Positions 43,121 to 52,209 of a stretch of 64,000 nucleotides of DNA are shown one piece after another. Every line of letters begins with the position of its first letter. The stretch's first letter is position 1. The position numbers and the translations under genes were made by a program. The notes under the pieces are model-generated. The model was not told where the DNA came from. It searched no databases and saw only the letters and a list, made by a program, of their open reading frames with translations. Location of the stretch: contig OX638375.1 in NCBI GenBank assembly GCA_951813575.1, positions 1,875,042 through 1,939,041 on the forward strand. The letters are read 5' to 3'. This stretch comes from Candidatus Binatia bacterium (GTDB lineage Bacteria > Desulfobacterota > Binatia > UBA9968 > JAJDTQ01).

Positions 43121-44476
43121 CTACTCCCCCGCCACCGTCATGCGCGAGATCTTGACCGTGGGGGCGGCCACCGGACTCTGCGGGCGGAGGTCGTTGCCGA
43201 CCATCTCGACCTGGTTGAGCATGTCGTTCAGGTTGCCGGCGATGGTCAGTTCGGCCACGGGATAGGCCAGCTCGCCCTTCTCGATCCAGAGCCCGGACGC
43301 GCCCCTCGAATAGTCGCCGGTCACGAGGTTGACGCCGAAACCCATCAGCTCGGTGACGTAGAAGCCGTCCTCCACCGAACCGACGATGTCCCCGGGGCTG
43401 TCCTCGCCGGGGATGAGATAGAGGTTCATGGGCGAGACTCCGGAGGCCCGGCCCACGCCCCGGCTCGCGTTGCCGGTGGACTTTGCGCCGAGCTTGCGCG
43501 CGCTGTAGGCGTCCAGCAGGTAACTCTTCAGGACGCCCGCCCCGACCACGTCTTTGGGCCGGACGCCGACACCCTCTGAATCGAAGGGCCGGGACCCCAG
43601 GGCCGCGGGAATCGTGCCGTCGTCGACGATGCGGACGAGATCGGAAGCCACCCGTTGTCCGAGCCGGTCGCACAGGAACGACGCGCGCTGGTAGAGGGCG
43701 TAACCGGAAACGGCCTGGGCCAGGTGCCGGACCAGGGTGCCGGCAATGGCCGCATCGAAGACCACCGGCACCTCCCGGGTCCGCACCTTGCGGGCGCCCA
43801 GCCGGCGGATGACGCGGCGGCCGGCCTCGCGTCCCACCGCTTCCGGAGCATCCAGCGCGTCATGGCGGCGCGCCGCCGAGAACCAATGGGCGCGCTCCAT
43901 GGAACCGTTGGACGTAGCCACCGGGGCCACCGACAGATGGAAGGCGGAGGTGGCATACTCCCCGGCAAAGCCCTCCGAATTGGCATGGATGACCCGGTTG
44001 AAAGAGTTGCCGAATTCCGCGCCCTCGGAGTTGGTAATCCGCGCATCGTATTGCAGCGCGTGCTCCTCCGCCACGCGGGCGGCATCGATGCCCTGCTCGA
44101 CGGGCAGGCCCCGGGCCTCCTCGTCCAGCAGGTCCAGCTCGGGCACCTCGGCGGCCAGCTCCCCGGGTTCGGGCAGGCCGCCGAACTCATCCTTGGCCGT
44201 GGCCTGGGCCATGGCGCAGGTCTGGTCCAGCAATCGGTCCAGGGAAGCCCTCGACAAGTCGGAGGTGGACGTGGCGGCCGAGCTCCGGCCGAAGAACAGC
44301 CGCAGCCCAAGCCGGGTCTCGTGGGCCTGGCTGACGGTTTCCACTTTCCCGAGGCGCACCTTCACCCCGACGCCCTCGTGCTCCACCACGGTCACGTCTC
44401 CCTGGGAGGCGCCCTTCTCCTTGGCCCGGGCCAGCAGGCCGGCGGCGAGTTCCCTATCCGGCGTCAATCGCTCCAT
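43121..44476 (-). CDS. pmbA: Metalloprotease-like protein PmbA (TldE)
   Basis: A 451-residue TldE/PmbA, the non-catalytic partner of TldD in a heterodimeric zinc protease that processes peptides such as microcin B17 and degrades CcdA in E. coli. It shows the family course: KEKGASQGDVTVVEHEG at the start, NSEGAEFGNSF, and the C-terminal GVRPKDVVGAGVLKSYLLD...LIPGEDSPGDIVGSVEDGFYVTELMGFGVNLVTGDYSRGASGLWIEKGE. It starts seven bases after the tldD stop, so the two are cotranscribed and made in step. Confidence 0.92.
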   Translation of the reverse strand: MERLTPDRELAAGLLARAKEKGASQGDVTVVEHEGVGVKVRLGKVETVSQAHETRLGLRLFFGRSSAATSTSDLSRASLDRLLDQTCAMAQATAKDEFGGLPEPGELAAEVPELDLLDEEARGLPVEQGIDAARVAEEHALQYDARITNSEGAEFGNSFNRVIHANSEGFAGEYATSAFHLSVAPVATSNGSMERAHWFSAARRHDALDAPEAVGREAGRRVIRRLGARKVRTREVPVVFDAAIAGTLVRHLAQAVSGYALYQRASFLCDRLGQRVASDLVRIVDDGTIPAALGSRPFDSEGVGVRPKDVVGAGVLKSYLLDAYSARKLGAKSTGNASRGVGRASGVSPMNLYLIPGEDSPGDIVGSVEDGFYVTELMGFGVNLVTGDYSRGASGLWIEKGELAYPVAELTIAGNLNDMLNQVEMVGNDLRPQSPVAAPTVKISRMTVAGE

Positions 44477-44483
44477 CGCCGCC

Positions 44484-45971
44484 TCAACCCTGGAAAGAAC
44501 CGGGGCCGCGCACGCTGGTGCCGCCCACCACGAGCTGGTCCACCCGGATGGTGGGCAGTCCGACCCCCACGGGCACGCCCTGGCCGTCCTTCCCGCAGGT
44601 GCCGATGCCGTCGTCCAGCGCCAGGTCCGCGCCCACCCGGCTGACCCGCGTGAGCACGTCGGGGCCGTTGCCGATGAGGGTGGCGTCCCGCACCGGATGC
44701 GTGACCCGGCCGCCCTCGATCCGGTACGCCTCGTTGGCGGAGAAAACGAACTTGCCGCTGGTGATGTCCACCTGTCCGCCGCCGAAGGAAACTGCGTAGA
44801 GGCCGTCCTTCACGGAGCGGATGATGTCCTGAGGGTCCTCGTTCCCGGCCAGCATGAAGGTGTTGGTCATGCGCGGCATGGGCACGTGGGCGTAGCTCTC
44901 GCGGCGGCCGTTGCCGGTGAGCTCCATGCCCAGGAGCGAGGCATTCAGCCGGTCGTGCATGTAGCCGCGCAGGATGCCGTTTTCGATCAGCACCGTGCGC
45001 TGGGTGGGCGTGCCCTCGTCGTCCACGTTGAGGGAGCCTCGCCGCCAGGGAATGGTGCCGTCGTCCACCACCGTGCACAGCTCCGTGGCCACTCGCTCGC
45101 CGATGCGGTCCGAAAAGGCCGAGGTCCTGCGGCGGTTGAAGTCGGCTTCGAGCCCGTGCCCGATAGCCTCGTGGAGGAGGATGCCGGGCCAGCCCGGCCC
45201 AAGGACCACGTCCATGGGACCCGCCGGCGCCGCCGCCGCCTCGAGGTTCACCAGCGCCCGGCGCACCGCCTCCCGGGCATGGGCCTCGCACCGCTCGGCA
45301 TCGGTGCAGTCGTCGAGGGTCATGCGGCCGCCCCATCCGAAGTAGCCGGCCTGCCGCTTGCCCCCATCCTCGACGATGCAGCGGACGTTGCAACGGACCA
45401 GGGGCTGGAAGTCCCCGAGCGCCCAGCCCTGGGACGACGCGATGAGGACGATCTTGTTCTCCAGCAACAGGGAGGCGAACACCCCCTTGACCCGGGGGTC
45501 GGCCTTTCTTGCGAACCGGTCCAGGTCCTGCAACAGGGCGATCTTGCGTTCCAGGGGGAGGTCGGGGAAGGACCCGGACACCGGATAGAGGTCGTGCCGG
45601 GGGCCGGCCGGGGTGGGAACCCGCGCCGGCAGGTCCGAACCCCGGTCGCTGGCGATGACGTTGGCGGTGCGCACCGCCGAGTCCAGGTTCTTGATGGTCA
45701 CGTCGTCGGTGAACGCGTATCCGGTCTTGTCCTCGGACAGCACCCGCGCGCCCACGCCGTTGGCGGTGGATACCGACGCGTGCTTCACGAGACCCTCTTC
45801 GAGGTGCACCTGGTCGTTGGTCCGGTACTCGAAATAGAGGTCGGCATAGTCCGCCCGCGCGGCCATGGCGCGGCCCAGGACCCGGTCCAGATCCCGTGCG
45901 GTGACGCCGAACCGCTCGTCGAAGAACGCCGCCGCCGAGAACGCGGGCCGGTCGGCAAGGCTCTTGTCCAA
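44484..45971 (-). CDS. tldD: Metalloprotease TldD
   Basis: A 495-residue TldD, the zinc-bearing subunit of the TldD/TldE protease. The zinc motif is HEAIGHGLEAD (HExxxH, about 262-272), and the third ligand Cys lies in the C-terminal region (GTCGKDGQGVPVGVG). FGGGQVDITSGKFVFSANEAYRIEGG is also typical. The start is TTG at 45971 after an AGGGGGG ribosome site. It is the first gene of tldD-pmbA-metallohydrolase-like. Confidence 0.94.
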   Translation of the reverse strand: MDKSLADRPAFSAAAFFDERFGVTARDLDRVLGRAMAARADYADLYFEYRTNDQVHLEEGLVKHASVSTANGVGARVLSEDKTGYAFTDDVTIKNLDSAVRTANVIASDRGSDLPARVPTPAGPRHDLYPVSGSFPDLPLERKIALLQDLDRFARKADPRVKGVFASLLLENKIVLIASSQGWALGDFQPLVRCNVRCIVEDGGKRQAGYFGWGGRMTLDDCTDAERCEAHAREAVRRALVNLEAAAAPAGPMDVVLGPGWPGILLHEAIGHGLEADFNRRRTSAFSDRIGERVATELCTVVDDGTIPWRRGSLNVDDEGTPTQRTVLIENGILRGYMHDRLNASLLGMELTGNGRRESYAHVPMPRMTNTFMLAGNEDPQDIIRSVKDGLYAVSFGGGQVDITSGKFVFSANEAYRIEGGRVTHPVRDATLIGNGPDVLTRVSRVGADLALDDGIGTCGKDGQGVPVGVGLPTIRVDQLVVGGTSVRGPGSFQG

Positions 45972-46132
45972 AACGCCCCCCTTTCCTTACATGAGGCCGG
46001 TTTGTATGCTATGAAGAAAGACCCTTCAGGCGGCTGCTCCTGCCATGGCCACACGACCAGTGTACCACTCCAAGTCAAACATGGAAGGACGTGTCACGAT
46101 GCCGCCGGCGGCAGCTTCGAGGAGTTGAACCG

Positions 46133-47200
46133 ATGGACCAGAAGATCGTTCACGTTGTCGGTACGGGGACCATAGGCGAGCCGCTCATCGGCATCCTGGC
46201 GAGCTTCCGGGAAGCCTTCGGCATCGACGAGGTGACGTTCAACAAGCAGACCCCCCGGGTCACGGACCGCTCCAAGATTACCGCGCTTCAGGGCAAGGGC
46301 GCCCGACTGAGCGTCGAGAAGGACCACTGGGAGGAGTTCGCCAAGCTCGGCATGAACCCGTGCTTCGATTCGGCAGCCGCCATCGAGAGGGCCTCCGTGG
46401 TCATCGACTGCACCCCCGTCGGCAACAAGAACAAGGAAAAGCACTACCAGCACTACGCCGGGAAGAACGGCAAGGGGTTCATCGCCCAGGGCAGCGAGTT
46501 CGGATTCGGCAAGATGTATGCCCGGGGCATCAACGACGCGGCGCTCCGAAGGGAGGAGGACCGCTTCATCCAGGTGGTGAGCTGCAACACCCACAACCTG
46601 GCGGTGCTCATCGACACCCTCGCCCTGGGTCCGGAGAAGGAAGACAACCTCGAGGCCGGGCGGTTCGTCTGCATGCGGCGGGCCAATGACATCAGCCAGG
46701 AAGGCGATTTCATTCCGGCGCCCGAGGTGGGACGGCACGACGACGAACGGTTCGGCACCCACCAGGGACGCGACGCCTACTACCTGTTCCAGTCCCTGGG
46801 GTTGGACCTGGACATCTACTCGTCCGCTCTCAAGATCAACACCCAGTACATGCACACCATCCACTTCAACCTGATCCTGAAGCGCGCCATCGCCATGGAG
46901 CAGCTCATGCAGCGGATCCGGGCGAACCGCCGCATCGCCGTGACCAACAAGAAGTCCTCGGCATCGGTGTTCTCGTTCGGGCGGGACCACGGCCTGTTCG
47001 GGCGCATCCTGAACCACACCGCCATCGTCACCCAAAGCCTGGCGCTGCGGGGAGACCGCGAGGTGGTGGGCATGTGCTTCACGTCCCAGGACGGCAACTC
47101 GCTGCTGAGCAGCATCGCGGCCACCCTCTGGCTGCTCAATCCGGATACCTACGAGGAGCGCCTGCAGCCCATCCGGCCCTACTTCTTCAGGGAGATCTGA
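46133..47200 (+). CDS. Type II (archaeal-type) glyceraldehyde-3-phosphate dehydrogenase-like protein
   Basis: A 355-residue protein resembling archaeal type II GAPDH. An N-terminal Rossmann loop VVGTGTIGEPLIGIL (6-20) is followed by VVIDCTPVGNKNKEKHY, FIAQGSEFGFG and the catalytic-Cys segment VVSCNTHNLAVLIDTL, close to the SCNTTGL of archaeal enzymes. It is about 15-20 residues longer than those enzymes and has TH in place of TT after the Cys-Asn. A different oxidoreductase role is possible. GGAG upstream fixes the ATG at 46133. It stands alone, and its end overlaps the convergent DUF192 gene by 14 bp. Confidence 0.6.
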   Translation: MDQKIVHVVGTGTIGEPLIGILASFREAFGIDEVTFNKQTPRVTDRSKITALQGKGARLSVEKDHWEEFAKLGMNPCFDSAAAIERASVVIDCTPVGNKNKEKHYQHYAGKNGKGFIAQGSEFGFGKMYARGINDAALRREEDRFIQVVSCNTHNLAVLIDTLALGPEKEDNLEAGRFVCMRRANDISQEGDFIPAPEVGRHDDERFGTHQGRDAYYLFQSLGLDLDIYSSALKINTQYMHTIHFNLILKRAIAMEQLMQRIRANRRIAVTNKKSSASVFSFGRDHGLFGRILNHTAIVTQSLALRGDREVVGMCFTSQDGNSLLSSIAATLWLLNPDTYEERLQPIRPYFFREI

Positions 47201-47636
47201 CGCCCTCGAAGCGGGCAACGTCGCCCGCGACGATGCGGTTTCGGCGTGCCAGCCCGGCCCGGACCTCCAGCACGTATTGACTTGGAACGCCGACGCTCAC
47301 GGAACGGGTGGAGAACGGCACGGTGTCGTGGATGATCCCCACCACCCGCCGGCGCGCGTCCATGAAGATGATGTCCAGGGACAGCGGGGTGTTCTTCATC
47401 CAGAACGACTGATTCCTCTCTTTCGGGAACACGAACAGCATCCCCTCGTCCGTCCGCAGATCGTTCCGATACATCAACCCCAGGCGCCGCTTCTCGGCGG
47501 TGTCCGCCACCTCCACCCGGAAGCCGGCCTTGATTCCGCCGGGGCCTTCGAAAACCACGCGTGGTGAACTGTTGCAGCCGGCCTGAGCCGCGAGCAGGAA
47601 CGCACCGACCAACAACCCGATCCGGGGTGCTCTCAT
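47187..47636 (-). CDS. DUF192 family secreted protein
   Basis: A 149-residue DUF192 protein. A hydrophobic signal segment (IGLLVGAFLLAAQAGC, about 6-21) precedes the domain; the lipobox is imperfect (Gln at -3), so lipoprotein anchoring is uncertain. The domain signature is visible: VEVADTAEKRRLGLMYRNDLRTDEGMLFVF, QSFWMKNTPLSLDIIFMD and the C-terminal YVLEVRAGLARRNRIVAGD. The function of DUF192 is unknown; the fold is a small beta barrel. It is convergent with and overlaps the GAPDH-like gene, and follows the DUF4143 ATPase gene by 11 bp. Confidence 0.85.
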   Translation of the reverse strand: MRAPRIGLLVGAFLLAAQAGCNSSPRVVFEGPGGIKAGFRVEVADTAEKRRLGLMYRNDLRTDEGMLFVFPKERNQSFWMKNTPLSLDIIFMDARRRVVGIIHDTVPFSTRSVSVGVPSQYVLEVRAGLARRNRIVAGDVARFEGVRSP

Positions 47637-47647
47637 CCGGCAGGCTT

Positions 47648-48808
47648 TCAGGAGGTCGGCCACACACCCTCCCACAGCCGGGTAAGGAACTCGCGCCACG
47701 GGAGGATATCGATGCCGTCCACCCGACGGGCCATCGGTTCCAGAGACACGAGCACAAAGTGTGACAGGAGATTCTCTTCACGCAGCGCCAGCAATCCCCT
47801 CAGATCACGACTGGACACTGCCCTTTTGGCCTTTACCTCGACGGCGAGTCGGCCGACAACGAAGTCCACTTCAAGCTGTGACTTCGAACGCCAGTACCTG
47901 GGGGGCTCGAGCAGGTGATAGTCGCAGAATGCCTTGATCTCCTGCAACACGAAGCTCTCGAATGCCTCGCCATACTCGGCCGTCCCCAAGGGCAGACCGC
48001 GGCGTCCCTGAAGGTGCCGCGCCAGGCCGACGTCGAACAGGTAGTACTTGGATGTCGAGATCGCCTTGCGTTTGCGGGTTTCGGTATAGGACGCGATCTC
48101 GTGGGCGATGAACGTGTCCTTGAGAATTCCGTAGTACTCTCGCACGGTAGACGCGGGCACCTGGGCATCGCTCGCGATCCGCCCGAAGTTGATCATCTGT
48201 CCGTGTGACAGGGCTGCCACTTCGAGAAACCGGCTGAATGCGCCGATGTTCCGGACCAGGGCCTCGGCCGCGACTTCCTCCTTGAGGTAGTCTCCCGAAT
48301 AGGCGGCCAAGTCTTCGGCCGGGGAGTCGGAGAAATAAATGGACGGCAACAACCCGAATTCGAGCGCTCTTTCCAAACGGAAGCGATCGCCGAGCTCGGC
48401 ACTGACGAACGGGTGCAGCGCGCGGGAACGCGCCCTGCCGCCGAGCAGATTGACGCCCTTGCGTCGTAGCGTACGCGCGCTCGACCCCGTCAGGAAGAAG
48501 CGAATGCCATGCTCTTCAATCATGAGCTGGACCTCGTTCAACAGGGCCGGCATCTTTTGAATCTCGTCGATGACAATGACCCGCGTCTCGGGTGTGAGCT
48601 GCTCTCTGATGAGCGCCGGATTTCTGGAGAGACGGATGAACAGAGTCTGATCGAGCAGGCTGTAGGTACGGACGTCCGCCAGTTGTTGGCGGATCAAGGT
48701 GGATTTTCCCGTCTGCCGCGCGCCAAAGAGGAAACAGGACCTCTGCTTCAAGAGCTCTCGTGCATCGAGATACCGTGGGATGATTGGCGAAGACATTTTA
48801 ACAACCAA
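47648..48808 (-). CDS. AAA ATPase of the DUF4143 family
   Basis: A 386-residue archaeal-type STAND-like ATPase. Walker A is FLFGARQTGKSTLI (about 27-40), Walker B is RVIVIDEIQKMP (about 76-87) and sensor-like RFFLTGSSARTL follows. The C-terminal DUF4143 part includes a PD-(D/E)XK-like segment: WRSKSQLEVDFVVGRLAVEVKAKRAV with D, E-x-K. Such proteins are widespread accessory genes with unproven function. A second ATG lies four codons in. GC is lower than in the flanks, and a palindromic operator covers its -10, suggesting self-regulated acquired DNA. Confidence 0.83.
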   Translation of the reverse strand: MVVKMSSPIIPRYLDARELLKQRSCFLFGARQTGKSTLIRQQLADVRTYSLLDQTLFIRLSRNPALIREQLTPETRVIVIDEIQKMPALLNEVQLMIEEHGIRFFLTGSSARTLRRKGVNLLGGRARSRALHPFVSAELGDRFRLERALEFGLLPSIYFSDSPAEDLAAYSGDYLKEEVAAEALVRNIGAFSRFLEVAALSHGQMINFGRIASDAQVPASTVREYYGILKDTFIAHEIASYTETRKRKAISTSKYYLFDVGLARHLQGRRGLPLGTAEYGEAFESFVLQEIKAFCDYHLLEPPRYWRSKSQLEVDFVVGRLAVEVKAKRAVSSRDLRGLLALREENLLSHFVLVSLEPMARRVDGIDILPWREFLTRLWEGVWPTS

Positions 48809-48820
48809 CGATGGTCTTGC

Positions 48821-48854
48821 TGATTATCATGACAATCAACGGTAGACTTGTCAA
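48821..48854 (-). promoter_or_regulatory. Promoter with overlapping palindrome for the DUF4143 ATPase
   Basis: Reading the minus strand, a perfect TTGACA (48854-48849) is followed after 17 bp by CATGAT (48831-48826). The 18-bp near-palindrome 48821-48838 (TGATT-x-TCATGA-x-AATCA) overlaps the -10, so a dimeric repressor could bind there. The start codon lies 17 bp beyond the -10. Confidence 0.6.
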
Positions 48855-48988
48855 TTAGGCCCTGCCGCGCTCCTGTCCCGGCGGTTACGGCTCGGCACAT
48901 TCGCGCTAAGGACCCATTTCGGCTAGAATATCCTGGCAGGAGTTGAACCTGTTTCCTTAGGCACCCAACACCCACCAAGACACCGTCG

Positions 48989-50479
48989 ATGATCCAACCT
49001 TCGTACCGCGAGTTCGTGGAGCTCGCCAGACAGGGGAACGTGGTTCCGGTCTACGAGGAGATCCTCATGGACCTGGAGACCCCGGTGTCCTTCTACAGCC
49101 GCCTCAAGAAGAGCCGCCACTCTTTTCTGCTGGAAAGCGTGGAAGGCAGCGAGCGCTGGGCGCGCTATTCGTTCCTGGGCACCGCGCCGGAGCTGGTCTT
49201 CAAGGCCTGGGGCCGCGAGGTCGAGATCACCCGGGGGCGGAAGAAGGAGTCCCGGAGCTGCGACGACCCGTTGGCCGCGCTGACGGAGATCCTCGACGGG
49301 TACCGGCCGGCCACCATCGTGCCGGATCTCCCCTTCACCGGCGGCGCCCTGGGCTACGTGGCGTACGACGCGGTGGAGATGCTGCACGACGTTGCCAACC
49401 CGGCCGAGCGGGCCAGCCGTTTCCCGGACATCTATTTCCTGCTGGTGCGCACGCTGGTGAGCTTCGACAACCTCAAGCACACCATCACGATCATCGACAA
49501 CGTCCCCATCGCGAACGGCGCACGCTTGCGCGTGCTCTACGGCGACGCGGTCTCCCGCATCGAGAACCTGCGGTCGTCCCTGCGGAAATCGCCCAAGACC
49601 CTGGAGGCCCGGAGCCTCACCGGTTCCGGCTCGAGCGTCAAGTACAAGTCCAACGTCTCGCCGCAGAAATTCCACGCCATGGTACGCAAGGGCAAGGAGT
49701 ACATCGCCGCGGGCGACGTCATCCAGGTGGTGCTGTCCCAGCGGCTGGAGGCCCGCACGCGGGTCGAGCCGTTGGAGATCTACCGCGCCCTGCGATTCAC
49801 CAATCCGTCGCCCTACATGTTCTTCCTGGAGCTGGACGATCTGAAGATCATCGGCTCGTCCCCGGAGATTCTCGTCCGCCTCACCGGGCGGAACATCGAG
49901 CTTCGCCCCATCGCCGGCACCCGGCCCCGGGGCCGGGACGCGCGGGAAGAACGGGACCTGGAGGAGGATCTCCTGGCCGACCCGAAGGAGCGGGCCGAGC
50001 ACATCATGCTGGTGGATCTCGGCCGCAACGACGTGGGGCGGGTGGCGGAGGTGGGCTCGGTGGAAGTGGACCAGCTCATGACCGTCGAGCGCTATTCCCA
50101 CGTCATGCACATCGTCTCCAACATCAAGGCCGAGCTGGCCCGGGGAAAGACCCCGCTGGACCTGTTCGGCTCATGCTTCCCCGCGGGGACGGTATCCGGG
50201 GCGCCCAAGGTCCGGGCCATGCAGATCATCAGCGAGCTGGAGCCGCAGAGGCGGGGGCTGTACGCCGGCGCGGTGGGCTACCTGAGCTTCAGCAACAACC
50301 TGGACACCTGCATCGCCATCCGCACCATCACCGTCCACAACGGCACCGCGGTCATTCAGGTGGGCGCCGGCATCGTGGCGGACTCCGATCCCGCCACGGA
50401 GTACGAAGAGACCCTCAACAAGGCCCGCGGCATGCTCAAGGCCATCGAACTGGCGGAGTCCTGGAGAAAAGAGCGGTAG
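48989..50479 (+). CDS. trpE: Anthranilate synthase component I
   Basis: A 496-residue chorismate-using TrpE. The C-terminal catalytic domain has the hallmarks: SPYMFFLELDDLKIIGSSPEILVR, LRPIAGTRPRGRD, EERAEHIMLVDLGRNDVGRV (as KERAEHIMLVDLGRND) and GTVSGAPKVRAMQII. The N-terminal feedback-binding domain contains the LLES-type motif (LLESVEGSERWARYSF). It is adjacent to trpG with two bases between stop and start. No leader peptide with Trp codons is visible upstream. Confidence 0.94.
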   Translation: MIQPSYREFVELARQGNVVPVYEEILMDLETPVSFYSRLKKSRHSFLLESVEGSERWARYSFLGTAPELVFKAWGREVEITRGRKKESRSCDDPLAALTEILDGYRPATIVPDLPFTGGALGYVAYDAVEMLHDVANPAERASRFPDIYFLLVRTLVSFDNLKHTITIIDNVPIANGARLRVLYGDAVSRIENLRSSLRKSPKTLEARSLTGSGSSVKYKSNVSPQKFHAMVRKGKEYIAAGDVIQVVLSQRLEARTRVEPLEIYRALRFTNPSPYMFFLELDDLKIIGSSPEILVRLTGRNIELRPIAGTRPRGRDAREERDLEEDLLADPKERAEHIMLVDLGRNDVGRVAEVGSVEVDQLMTVERYSHVMHIVSNIKAELARGKTPLDLFGSCFPAGTVSGAPKVRAMQIISELEPQRRGLYAGAVGYLSFSNNLDTCIAIRTITVHNGTAVIQVGAGIVADSDPATEYEETLNKARGMLKAIELAESWRKER

Positions 50480-50480
50480 C

Positions 50481-51050
<570 letters not shown>

Positions 51051-51056
51051 ACGGCA

Positions 51057-51420
51057 TGCCCGACCGGCGCGGGAACGGTTGCGAGTTACTGCTCCGACAC
51101 GGATCGTGGCGACGCCAAAGCGTTGCTCCACGCAGGCGTCTTCCAGTGGGCGCAACCGCTCGGTCAACTCCCGGAACGAAAGCCCGGGCTTCAGAAGCGC
51201 CCTTTCGTGCTGGATCTGCGCGTAGGCGTCGGCGTAGAGGCGTCGTTCGGGGACGTAGACGTAGCGCACCTCGTTGTGCGTGCTCCAGATTTGCATGTTG
51301 GTGCCGTCGGTCGCATAACGCGTGTTCACTTGATCATAGAGGACGATGCCGGCGAGATCATGCTCGGAGAGCACCCGGCGAACCCGCCCGAGCCGATAGC
51401 GGCGCAGCTCGTCGAGGCTT
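51057..51420 (-). pseudogene. Remnant of an M24-type (Xaa-Pro peptidase-like) gene
   Basis: A minus-strand stretch reads LSEHDLAGIVLYDQVNTRYATDGTNMQIWSTHNEVRYVYVP, which matches the N-terminal creatinase-like domain of M24 peptidases. It then jumps to ALLKPGLSFRELTERL from the catalytic domain and runs out without any metal-binding residues. An internal deletion and loss of both ends explain it. It lies between trpG and the PP0621-like gene. Its upstream end meets a GGGCGGGTTTCAAG sequence similar to the dispersed repeat. Confidence 0.6.
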
Positions 51421-51431
51421 GAAACCCGCCC

Positions 51432-51665
51432 TTAGACCTGCTGTGCCGCGTAGGCCTGGGCGCACTCTTCGCTGCAGAAATAGTGGCCGTGGGACTGGTA
51501 GGCTTCGTTCTTGGGGACGTAGCTCTTGCAGTGGGGGTCGAGCACCATGGATTCGCCCTGGGACGGGTCGGTGGCACTCCCCTTGCCCTTGCGCTTGATG
51601 CTCGAATAGATCAGCACCAGGAACAGATAGGCCAGCAGGCCCAGTATCATAAACCTGAGGAACAT
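51432..51665 (-). CDS. Small membrane protein with a Cys-rich C-terminus (PP0621-like)
   Basis: A 77-residue protein with one N-terminal membrane helix (FMILGLLAYLFLVLIYSSI, about 5-23), a basic linker, and a small metal-binding tail: DPHCKSYVPKNEA and YFCSEECAQAY. The C-x(n)-C-x3-C arrangement resembles the TRASH or MYM-type zinc knuckle of PP0621-family proteins. The function is unknown. It lies 39 bp downstream of folK in the same direction. Confidence 0.72.
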   Translation of the reverse strand: MFLRFMILGLLAYLFLVLIYSSIKRKGKGSATDPSQGESMVLDPHCKSYVPKNEAYQSHGHYFCSEECAQAYAAQQV

Positions 51666-51704
51666 GGCAGTGGCACCGTCAATGACACTCGCGGTCGACT
51701 CGCC

Positions 51705-52202
51705 TCACGGGGAGGCCATTTCCCGGACCCGGCCGTTGTCTTCCACCTGGTCGAGCATTTCCCGGACGCCGCTGCCCAGGAGCGGATGCCTCAGGTCCGG
51801 CGCGATCTCGCACAGCGGAGCCAGCACGAACCGGCGACGGTGAAGCTCCGGGTGCGGAATGATCAACTCGGGTCCTTCCAAGACCATATCATCGAAGAAC
51901 AGGATGTCCAGATCAATGACCCGGTCCGCCCAGCGTACCGGGCTGGGGCGGCGGCCCATTTCTCGTTCGACGTCCTGACAGTGCTTCAGGAGGATCCCGG
52001 GGTCCAGGCCGGTTTCAACCTCCGCGACTCCGTTGACGTACCATTCCGTGCTGGCCGCGCCCCACGGTTCGGTGACGAACCAGGCAGAGACCTGCCGCAC
52101 CCGGGTCCGCGGCATCCGCCCGACCTCCCTGACGGCCCGGCGGCAGTTCTCCTCCTTGTTCCCCTGGTTCGAGCCCACCCCGATGTAGGCGCGGTGCCGC
52201 AC
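51705..52202 (-). CDS. folK: 2-amino-4-hydroxy-6-hydroxymethyldihydropteridine pyrophosphokinase
   Basis: A 165-residue HPPK that pyrophosphorylates the pterin in folate synthesis. It starts with AYIGVGSNQGNKEENC and has the family signature RWADRVIDLDILFFDD (about 90-105) with the two Mg-binding Asp residues, followed by LIIPHPELHRRRFVLAPL. It is seven bases downstream of dapL. Confidence 0.94.
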   Translation of the reverse strand: MRHRAYIGVGSNQGNKEENCRRAVREVGRMPRTRVRQVSAWFVTEPWGAASTEWYVNGVAEVETGLDPGILLKHCQDVEREMGRRPSPVRWADRVIDLDILFFDDMVLEGPELIIPHPELHRRRFVLAPLCEIAPDLRHPLLGSGVREMLDQVEDNGRVREMASP

Positions 52203-52209
52203 GGTCCCG

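Noticed and set aside
48855-48988. trp attenuator with a leader peptide before trpE
   Set aside because: No short frame with adjacent Trp codons and no terminator/antiterminator hairpins are visible. A TAGAAT near 48924 could be a -10 but lacks a -35.
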